In this document: piece after piece, positions 54,763 to 64,000 of the stretch
How the letters are laid out: every line of letters begins with the position of its first letter
Position numbering within the stretch: position 1 is the stretch's first letter
Assembly (NCBI GenBank): GCA_037501455.1
Contig: CM074865.1
Location: forward strand, 13,896,501 to 13,960,500
From: Lantana camara
Lineage: Eukaryota > Streptophyta > Magnoliopsida > Lamiales > Verbenaceae
DNA: 64,000 nt
Reading direction: 5' to 3'
Notes under the pieces: generated by a model
What the model was told of the DNA's origin: nothing
The model's input: only the letters and a program-made list of their open reading frames with translations
Database searches by the model: none
Made by a program: the position numbers and the translations under genes

Positions 54763-54947
54763 TGTTGACAATATCTTTTGTATATATGGCAAGTATTCTA
54801 ATTGATTCCTTTCCCGACTTAGCGGGTGTAATTAGGGCTGAAGATCAGGATTATTATCCTATTAATACTTGTATTGTTCTGGTAATTCATACAACACTGC
54901 AATGAATACAGTAAAGGCTTTTTCCCAAATTTCTCCTATTACCAACA
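54763..54947 (+). repeat. 5' LTR of second copia element
   Basis: 185 bp, TGTTGACAATATC...TACCAACA; five mismatches to 59566-59750. Confidence 0.95.
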
Positions 54948-55002
54948 TGGTATCAAAGCGGGTTTCGATTCAATAATCGAATACCTTGCTCATCACGTAC
55001 TG

Positions 55003-58000
55003 ATGGCCTCACCCACTAAATCGAACCCAATATCGTCGGAGTTACTGGCTCAATTTGCTGAACTCCTCCGGCAAAAGCAACCGGAATCAACAAACACTAC
55101 AACCATCAACATCAAACTAAACGATAACAATTATGCAATATGGTCAAGAACAGTTCAATTGGTTCTACTTGGCCGAGGAAGAATGGGATACATTACCGGA
55201 AAATTAGTATCCCCTGATCCAGACGATCTGGGATACGAAGCTTGGGAACAGACGAATGGGTTAGCTAGAAGCCTTATCCTCAATTCGATGGAACCCGAGA
55301 TCGCCGCCCAATTCATTCTCTGCCCCAACACGAAGGAATTGTGGGACGAGATCGAAGCCACCTACCACGACGGGGGTGACAAACTGAAACTCTATGAACT
55401 GAAGCAACGAGCATATCAAACTAATCAAGCCGATATGTCCGTTGATCAGTATTACCGAACCATTCAAGGAATTTGGAGGGAGATCGACTACCGACAACCT
55501 CAGACAATGAAATGTATCGAGGACCAGAAAACTTAAAATCTGGAAAAACAAGAAGATCGTGTTTTCGCGATCCGATAAAACGAGACTTACTCAGGGCACA
55601 GCAGCCACCCACCTTAGAAGAGGCATACAATGCTATTCGCCGAGAAGATCGCCGCCTCTTGGCGATGAATAAACCCAGTTCCGGCAGCATTGAAGTGGTA
55701 GCAAAAATGCGGTCAAAAGTAAATTCATCATCCCGCGTCAAAGGAAGAAAGTTCGGTACCGGCGCCGGTACAGGGGCCACCCAGAAATGCTCCGTGTGCG
55801 AAGGTACGAGACACACAAAGGAAACATGCTTCGAGGTGGTGGGATACCCGGATTGGTGGGCCGAGCACCTGGCTAGGATGAAAGGAGCAGGACGCACTGG
55901 CGGCGGCACCACTAGGCCACTGGCCAGCAAAGCAAGCCTCGCGGCAGGAATTCCCGAAAATGGAGAACAGGGACGTGTCGCCATGGTGGAGGCTAGCAGC
56001 GGCGCCACCGGCCGGGAATTTTCTGAAGGCGGCAGCACTCCCGGCGGCGGCGCCACCAGCGGAAGCGCAGTGAACATGGAAAGGGGCGCCGATTCTGGTA
56101 AGGAAAGGGGTACATCCGCCCCTAACAATTCAGGTAAAACAAATTCTCCAAACTCTCCAACCCTAATAACTAAGTATGGGCCAAATGCTGTTGGGTTTGG
56201 AATAATGTTGAAAAAAAATAATGTTGGGCTTGAAAATGGGCCTGGTGGCCTAATTGGGACTCAAGGAAATGGTTTAAATGTTGAAAGGGATTGTAATGGC
56301 GTGGAAAATAATTGGCCTGACAGGCCTAAAACAAAAGAGTTTGGAAATGTGTTTATGCAGGCTTCTCATTCAAGCCCAAAATTGGAATGACTCATTGACA
56401 GTAGGGCCACTGACCACATGACCAATGAAGCCCATGATATTCGGACTTCTACAGTCTCGAGACGAGACTCGGTGATAAATGCAAATGGTCTTTCTTATCC
56501 GGTCACAGGGGCGGGACACATTACTTTATCTGAGAAATTGAACTTATCTGATTGTCTTGTAGTACCGTCAGTCACTAATAAGATTCTCTCTGTTAGTCAG
56601 CTCACTAAAGGTTTAAACTGCACGGTACTAATGTTTCCATCGTTTTGCCTCTTTCAGGATATTCGTACAGGGGCGATCATTGGGCGTGGTATTGAGAGAG
56701 ATGGGTTGTACTACATCAGAGACATCTCACAAACATGCTCACTTCATTTGGCTCAGGGCAGCAGTCACAGGCAATTATGGTTATGGCATCGCAGAATGCG
56801 GCACCCTTCTTTTCAGTATTTGAAACAGTTATTTCCGAGTTTAGTGTCAGAGTCAAGTTCTTTACATTGTGATACATGTGTACTTGCAAAAAGTCATCGA
56901 AGCATTTATCCAAGTTCAACGAATAAAACAAAACGACCGTTTGAATTGATACACTCTGATGTTTGGGGGCCTGTCCCAAGTCATGTTAACTCCAAGTTTC
57001 GATGGTTTCTTCTTTTGATTGATGATTGCACCAGATTCACTTGGGTGTATTTTCTGAAACACAAATCGGATATCCCGCAGACAATCAAGGATTTCTTTCA
57101 AATAATCCAAAATCAGTTTTTTGCTTCGATTAAAGTGCTTCAGACCGATAATAGGGGGGAATTTGTAAATCAGAACCTCCAAAGCTTCTTCTCTCAACAT
57201 GGGGTCATTCATGAAACCACTTGTCCCCATACCCCGCAGGAGAATGGGGTGGCCGAAAGAAAGAACCGGTACATATTGGAAAGTGCTCGGGCCTTCTTAT
57301 TTGAGGCTCATGTACCCAACTCATATTGGGCCAACGCCGTCTCCACAGCTGTATATGTCATGAACCGACTACCCACACGGGCTTTGGAGTATGGGACTCC
57401 CCTGGACACCCTCAGGAAATTTCATTCCATCCCGTCTGTTCTCCTCCTTACTCCTCGGGTCTTTGGATGCGTGGCATTTGTACACACTCCAAAACAGCTT
57501 CGGACAAAACTTGACCCGTGTGCAGTCCGATGTGTCTTTTTGGGGTTCAATTCTACTCAGAAAGGCTACCGCTGCTGTGATCCGACTGACAAACGCATTA
57601 CATCACCATGGATGTGGACTTCGTCGAGACGGAATATTACTTCAAAATCCCCAATGCACCCCTTCAGGGGGAGAAGAGTACACAAGAAGGGCTGAATTGG
57701 ATGTGTGAATGGTTGGAACCTCTACAGGAGTACACCCCTCCTACTGTACAACCCGAAGCTCCATCTCCATCTCCGTCCGTCTCTCTCTCAACCACCCCAG
57801 AAGACCCCCTATCGGATATCCCTGAGGTAAGTACCCCTAACTCTCCTGTTTCTGTTCAAAGCACATATATTCTACTTCCTCGACAGAATAGGGGCATCCC
57901 ACCGAACAGGTACAGTCCAGAAAGGATAAGCAGGAGCAGGTATCCTGTTACACACCATGTATCATCCGGATGTTCACCACCACTGCAGGGCTTCATTCAC

Positions 58001-59501
58001 GCCCTGTACTCTCACCAGATTCCCAACACTGTTGATGAAGCTCTGAATGATCCATTGTGGAAGCAAGCAATGGACAATGAAATCGAAGCACTGGATAAAA
58101 ACAACACCTGGGAAGTGTGCCAGTTGCCGACAGGAAAAAAATCAGTCGGTTGCAAGTGGGTCTACACCATCAAGCACAAGATGGATGGGACTATTGAGAG
58201 GTACAAGGTCAGGCTAGTAGCCAAGGGATACTCACAGATGTATGGGGTAGATTATATGGAGACTTTTTCTCCTGTGGCAAAGCTGGACACCATTCGGATT
58301 CTGCTATCCATAGCTGCCAACTATGGGTGGCCCCTGCAGCAATTCGATGTAAAGAACGATTTCTTACACAGGGATCTTGAGGAAGAAGTCTATATGGATC
58401 TTCCTCCAGGATTCCAGAATAGTGGAAGTCAACACACCGTGTGCAGGTTAAAACGGTCACTATATGGACTCAAACAATCACCGAGAGCTTGGTTCGGAAA
58501 GTTCACCACTGCTATGAGCAGGTACGGGTATACCCAGAGCAATTCAGACCACACCTTGTTTATCAAGAAGAGAAACGAACTCATCACCCTCCTAATTATC
58601 TATGTCGATGATATGGTGATAACTGGAAATGACACTGAGGAGATGGCCAGCCTTCAGAGGAATCTGTCGCAAGAGTTCGAAATGAAGGATTTAGGGGGGA
58701 TTGAGGTACTTTCTTGGCATCGAGGTAATGAGATCAGACAAAGGCATTTTCATCTCACAAAAGAAATACGTATTGGACCTCTTAACAGAAGTTGGGCTCC
58801 TTGACTGCAAACCAGCAGATACCCCCATGGCTCAGAATCACCAATTGGGAGTATTTCAAGACCAAACACCTGCCGACAAAAACCGGTATCAGAGACTTGT
58901 GGGCAAACTGATCTGTCTGTCCTATACAAGACCAGATATTGCCTACGCCGTTAGCGTGGTGATCCAGTTTATGCATAACCCTAGCAAGGAGCACATGGAC
59001 GTCGTTTTGAGGATTCTGAGATATTTGAAATCATCTCTAGGAAAAGGTCTCATGTTTGCTAAGAACGGACACACTCGAACCACTGCCTACACTGATGCTG
59101 ATTGGGCAGGAAGTGTCACGGATAGGCGATCTACCTCTGGATACTTCACCTTCGTGGGGGGTAACTTAGTAACGTGACAGAGCAAGAAACAGAAAGTGGT
59201 GGCCTTATCAAGTGCCGAGGCGGAGTTTTGTGGAATAGCTCGAGAAATTACTGAAATCTTATGGATAAGAAAACTCCTAACAGAGATAGGATTCCCTCCT
59301 GAAGAGAGCGCTGACTTGTACTGCGATAATAAGGTCGCAATTAGTATCTCACATAACCCGGTACAGCATGACCGGACCAAACATGTGGAGATCGACCGAC
59401 ACTTCATCAAAGAGAAAATTGACTCAGGAATAGTCAAGCTTCCATTTGTGAAATCAGAGGATCAACTCGCAGATGTTCTAACCAAAGCAGTTAGCAGCTA
59501 G
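55003..59501 (+). pseudogene. copia gag-pol, three frameshifts and two stops
   Basis: Starts MASPTKSNPISS at 55003. Gag shifts frame at ~55500-55530; the zinc knuckle (CSVCEGTRHTKETC) follows in the next frame. TGA at 56388 replaces the Trp before the protease, and the active site reads DSRAT instead of DSGAT. Integrase is open (HRRMRH finger, HSDVWGP, QTDNRGEF and ENGVAERKN). A frameshift at ~57605 precedes the RT region, and another at ~58700 follows YVDDM. TGA at 59175 replaces the Trp of the RNase H TWRSKKQ motif. Both stops are consistent with TGG to TGA. It is not functional, although long open blocks remain. Confidence 0.9.
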
Positions 59502-59565
59502 AACTTTCATAGTTCGTTGTCCAAGTTGAACATGATCGAACCCCTTGATCCAACTTGAGGGGGAG

Positions 59566-59750
59566 TGTTGACAATATCTTTTGAATATATGGCAAGTATT
59601 CTAATTGATTCCTTTCCCGACTTAGCGGGTGTAATTAGAGCTGAAGATCAGGATTATTATCCTATTAATACTTGTATTGTTCTTGTAATTCATACAACAC
59701 TACAATGAATACAGTAAAGGCTTTCTCCCAAATTTCTCCTATTACCAACA
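59566..59750 (+). repeat. 3' LTR of second copia element
   Basis: 185 bp, matches 54763-54947. The ATAAT target copy follows. Confidence 0.95.
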
Positions 59751-59755
59751 ATAAT

Positions 59756-60201
59756 ATCTAATAATATGGTTTAAACATATAAACTACAGATATAAAAAGA
59801 TTGTCAGAAGTATAATATTTAATATATCATATATAAAGTTTAAGAAAAAGGGGAGTTGCATTCGAGGGAGTTTGGATTCACCAACAACATTTTATGAGGG
59901 TCGCTTCTAATTAACGAATAGTTAGGTCGTGTGTTATATTCTCTTCTAGGGTGAATCAACTCAAATGATCTATTAAATTAAATTATAAATAGTTCGGCCA
60001 TAATTGTTCCTCTTAGTAATTCTATACAAATTTGATTTTATCTTGATATAATCATAATTCAGAGTTTCATAGATACCCACAAAAATTCAATATTATCTTT
60101 TCTTTAATTTTACATGTCTTCCGATTAAATTTCCCTCTTGGAATCTGTTTTTATATACACTTAATTACTTAAAATTTAGGGAAAATTGTAACTTTGGGAC
60201 A
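59756..60201. other. AT-rich noncoding stretch
   Basis: No gene or element recognised. A GGGAAAATTGTAACTTTGGGA motif at 60179-60199 resembles the terminus style of the MULE-like elements in this window, but no partner end was found. Confidence 0.4.
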
Positions 60202-60206
60202 CTAAC

Positions 60207-63200
60207 TGTAGCACCCGGAACGCCGAGTTGCCACACCCCCGCACTATAGCTCAGTCCACATACGAAATGGATGATCCGTACATGAACCAAGACTATAGCG
60301 AACGGGTGACAATGCAAGAAACAATCTAGCTAGGCGGGACTAGACCCCAATTCAATTAAATCCAATACATGAAAATTCGAAAGCGGAAGTATAAACACTA
60401 ACATTTCAATATCATATACCAATTATCCAAAAGTTCATCCTATTCTAGCTCATATATCAATACATTATCATCTCCAACATATTATACATGCATAAGTTTC
60501 CAAAACTAACAGGAACCCTAACATGATAAAGCCGAAAATACCAAGAACATGAAAATGCGATGCTAGACTCAGCTGAACAAAAGACACAACTCGGACTCCC
60601 GCCTAGCACACGACCGTGAGTACCTGAAATGTGAGGGTGTCAGTCTACCGAAGACTGAGTGAGGGATTTAAATAAATATAAGCGCAATTACCATGCAAGC
60701 TATAATCTCGGGTAAGTTTTCATAAAAGAAACAATATAATTCAAATATTAAAGTAATTCTCGCCCGAGATTACAACTAATCAATTTAATAATTCAATCAT
60801 GATCAATTCAATCCGTGGCCCGACAAGTGAGGGCAATTCTCCAACCTTTCTCCAAAAGTGTACAATCACTATTTAGGTTTCAATTCAATGGTTATCATGC
60901 AAGTTATTACAGTGCACAATTAGCAGTTTCATGAACCCTTCTTCCTCCGGGTGATGGTGGGTTTGCAAGACCCAACCATCCATGCATGTTGTACGTCAGG
61001 AACATGACTCCCACGCACGGGATTTCTTCCTCTACCAAACCTCCTGGTGGATACAGAGGGGATCCCAAAAGTTGTAAGGAAAGTGCAAGAGTTACCCGTC
61101 AGCCCTTGCTTCCCCGGTTGGCTCAATACACTACCCTCGGGCCCAAAGTGAACATGTTTTACTCGCCAAAACAATCAATCAATCAATTCAGTCCGTTCAG
61201 TTCAATCATGAAATCCGTTTAAAATCCATATGGTTTGGAAAACTTTAGATATATAGATACATTTTGGCTTACAACATCACATAGAGTCATATGGGTTCTA
61301 TATATCTAGAATTAAACCTCACCTGTGCCGACAACTAACAAGGATACAAGAAAGTGCCCAAACGATCAAAGATCTCCGCCCTGGAGGAAAACTGGACAAG
61401 AAAGGAAATAACGTGAACTCATGGGACAAGACTCAATATGAGACCAAGTATGACGCACGACAATGCTCATGTAAATAAATAAAACTAGCAATCAAGTGAC
61501 ACTTAGCATGTATGAGAACCAATTAACATCTAAGAGATGAAATAAATCTCAAGGAGTCACATGTTCATATCATTCAATCAATTCAAGTTCAATTCATATC
61601 GGACCAAGTATGAGACCAAGTATAACGTGAACTCATGGGACAAGACTCAATATGAGACCAAGTATGACGCACGACAATGCTCATGTAAATAAGTAAAACT
61701 AGCAATCAAGTGACACTTAGCATGTATGAGAACCAATTAACATCTAAGAGATGAAATAAATCTCAAGGAGTCACATGTTCATATCATTCAATCAATTCAA
61801 GTTCAATTCATATCGGGCGTGGAGCCACACAATAACGTTTCAGCAATTAAGTACCAAAAAGTGTCAAGTAGGAGCATACTTATCAATTAATCAAGTATAT
61901 ATAACATATAATTCACATATGGGAGCCAAGAGAGTGAAAGGAATGCAATAAGGAAGGTTTTGGTGAAGTATGGCAAAAACAGACAATTTCCGGAAACGCA
62001 CACGCTGAAGAAAAACTGGAATATCTTTAATTCTAGAAATGAGAATTGAGTTTTGTTTATTGAGAATGAAACTACACACAAAGACCTTTCCGATGATATA
62101 CGGCTCGATTTCTAGTTCAAAGTGAGGAGAAAATGGCGTAAGCTTGAAGTGGCGATACCTAAAAGAATTGATTATAACTCTCAAACTAGAAAAGATATTT
62201 AGATGATTCTAGTTGGAGGTTATTCTAGACTTCAAGAGGTTTCCGTGACCTAAAAAATCAGGTCAATCGGAGTTCTTATGAGGGAGAAATGCCCGTTTTA
62301 AAAATGGTCTGAAAGTAGAAAGGGGCGTGTGAAAACCTCCTGTAACAGTGCCAAACGGGCGTTTGGTGCATGAACTGGAAAGCCACACGGGCGTTTGGGA
62401 GTGTTCTGCCCGAAAAAACAGGAGAAAAACAGGGCAAGGCTCGGAAATGGCTCCCAAAACATCCCAACACCAAATCAAGTCAAGAAATCAACTCAAAACT
62501 ACCATCTAACATGCATATAACTCATATATATCATTTAAGCCACATTTAATCCAAGGGAACATGTTTAGATCCTCCACAATTCATCAAGCAAACCCCATAT
62601 TTCTCATGATTTCCAACCTTCAACTTATCAAGAATTCATGCAAGTTTTCAAGCCTAATACTCATGATCATGCTTCTAATCACTTATAAACAAGAAAGCAT
62701 CACATAATCAACAAACCCTAATTCATATAAACTCAAGAGATTCATAAAATTACTCCATCTATACCTTGAAATGAGAGAAAGATGGGATGAAATGATGAGA
62801 TGATGAAGATGCTTCAACTTGTACACTTTCTCCTTGAATTCTAGCTTGAAAATGAGATGAAATCCCCTTCCTTCCTATTGGTGTAAAAATCGTTGTTTGG
62901 TGTGTGTATATGTGTGAGATTTCTTGATAAGTATGTAATGTATGAAATGTGAGAGAAGAGATGCATATAAGATATATTATATCTCCCACTAAATGCATGA
63001 ATCACCACTTTTTGCATATAAGTCCCTAAGCTATATGAATTCATGCAACTAAGTATCAACTAGGAAAGAATGATTAATTAAGTTCAAAGAATCTAATGCA
63101 ATTAAGTTCACAAATTTATGAAATGATCAAGTAAGAACATATAAGAACATTTAATCACATTAATAAATAATTCACATAGATTTCATGTTAATGCTAATTC

Positions 63201-63298
63201 ATGTAAATCTATATAAACATAATGTATATAATGTTATGAAAATTATAAAGTACATATAATATCACATAATGATTGAATGGAAAAACCGGGGCGTTACA
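60207..63298 (-). mobile_element. Tekay-like solo LTR, 3.09 kb
   Basis: CTAAC at 60202-60206 and 63299-63303 is a perfect 5-bp target duplication. The plus strand starts TGTAGCACCC and ends GGGGCGTTACA, so read on minus the LTR opens TGTAACGCCCCGG. Blocks match the 26256-32867 LTR in inverted order: for example CGCCACTTCAAGCTTACGCC near 62150 against 27605-27650, and the GCTAGGCGGG block near 60606. No internal coding region. A ~200-bp tandem duplication lies at 61409-61820. Confidence 0.9.
61409..61820. repeat. Tandem duplication, period 214 bp, in the solo LTR
   Basis: Text starting TAACGTGAACTCATGGGACA at 61409 restarts at 61623 and runs nearly identically to TTCATATCGG. The near identity suggests a recent duplication. 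Confidence 0.9.
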
Positions 63299-63303
63299 CT
63301 AAC

Positions 63304-64000
63304 ATACCCCTCTTTGTATTTTTGGACTTTAATTTGGTATTTCTGATTTAAGGGACACTAACTCTCAAAATTTTGCAATTTTGGCCAAATCCCAACCGGA
63401 TCCCTAATTTCTTCACGGAATACCACTAATGTATGGCTGCCTCGGCGGTGGTGGCGGCGATGGCTCAAAGAGAGAGAGAGAGAGAAACGGGGGAGAGAGG
63501 AGGGATCTGCAATTACCCGATGACGGCAAGAGGGCTCGGCGAAGACAGCAGCCTGGTGGTGGTCAGGTGCACACCGGGACAGCGGCGGCGGATTAAGCAG
63601 GGGTGGCAATTTTTTATTTTTTAACAAAAGTATTGTGTTTTCATTTAATAGTTTTCTATATATTAACATATTAATAAATTAATGGTGTTTACAAATGAAA
63701 CTATAATATTTTATAAGAATATTAGATAAAATTAAATTTAGCATGCGGTAATATTTATTACAACATATTATTATTTTTAGTATGACATTAGATTTTTGTA
63801 TATTAAAATATTATTTTATCATTTATTTATTCTATGTAAATTTTTAATTTTTTGATCTTATCACTTTAATGTAATATTTATAAAAATAAATTGATATCAT
63901 TTTGGACGGTCGTGATGGGGTTGGGAAGAAAAAGGAAGGATTATTTTTTTAATATATTTATAACTGATTTAAATATTTCATTAGAAAATAAGTTTTTTTT
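63304..64000. other. Noncoding right edge with GA microsatellite
   Basis: The stretch holds a (GA)n run at ~63469-63485 in a short GC-rich block (63430-63600) and AT-rich DNA to the end. The frames of 63 and 103 codons here have no recognisable motif. A UTR or promoter of a gene outside the window cannot be excluded. Confidence 0.4.

Larger units (their letters stand above)
54763..59750 (+). mobile_element. Second Ty1/copia element, complete outline but defective
   Basis: LTRs of 185 bp at 54763-54947 and 59566-59750 begin TGTTGACA and end CCAACA, with five differences by eye. Target duplication is ATAAT (54758-54762 and 59751-59755). Primer site TGGTATCAAAGC follows at 54948, and a GAGGGGGAG tract precedes the 3' LTR. 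The interior is related to the young element but broken. It inserted antisense ~650 bp upstream of P450 copy 2. Confidence 0.95.

Noticed and set aside
62263..62478. Overlapping 71- and 65-codon minus ORFs
   Set aside because: Within a solo LTR, low complexity, not conserved with the other LTR copies as far as I can read.

Overview
This is plant nuclear DNA, almost certainly eudicot. The evidence is two cytochrome P450 copies with CYP81-type motifs and the single phase-0 intron usual for these enzymes, plant-type Ty1/copia, Athila and Tekay-like Ty3/gypsy retrotransposons, and hAT, Mutator-like (MULE) and CACTA DNA transposons. The P450 sequences resemble those of lamiids such as Lamiales, but that is a weak guess from memory. 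No bacterial-style operons, CRISPR arrays or origins are present, and I recognised no rRNA or functional tRNA gene.

Layout: 1-4460 is old transposon debris. P450 copy 1 is on the minus strand, with exon 2 at 4769-5392 and exon 1 at 18551-19437. Its 13.2-kb intron is filled with an LTR remnant, an old copia element (6985-13539), a MULE that carries gypsy pieces (14493-16460) and two MITE-like elements. Its upstream flank (20115-24550, interrupted by a 2.06-kb MULE) is duplicated at 35076-38245, where the P450 itself is missing. Between the two flanks lie a copia fragment split by an hAT MITE, and an Athila gag fragment split by a 3.3-kb Tekay-like solo LTR, which is itself split by an oppositely oriented solo LTR of the same family. 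The Athila LTR ends exactly at the edge of the duplicated flank.

From 38.2 to 45.8 kb there is a decayed gypsy-type coding fragment, then a small locus bracketed by two 348-bp palindromic MITEs in opposite orientation. That locus holds a tandem pair of tiny genes for acidic peptides of 57 and about 54 residues. Their core codons differ only at synonymous positions. The second gene carries a 3.28-kb CACTA transposon near its stop codon. I do not recognise this peptide family; it is the best candidate here for something undescribed.

P450 copy 2 (46246-54113, minus) has exon 2 cut twice: by a young copia element with an intact 1520-codon gag-pol (46690-51729), and by an hAT element (51844-52934) that carries a BED-finger transposase piece and a captured ankyrin-repeat gene fragment. 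Removing both elements and one copy of each target duplication gives 624 bases, the length of the intact exon 2 of copy 1. A second, broken copia element (54763-59750) sits about 650 bp upstream of this copy, followed by another Tekay-like solo LTR (60207-63298).

Both P450 copies are pseudogenes. The window therefore looks like a decaying tandem P450 cluster, with evidence for three original units, that has been expanded by nested transposition. Most clearly coding open frames belong to transposons; the peptide genes are the main host candidates.
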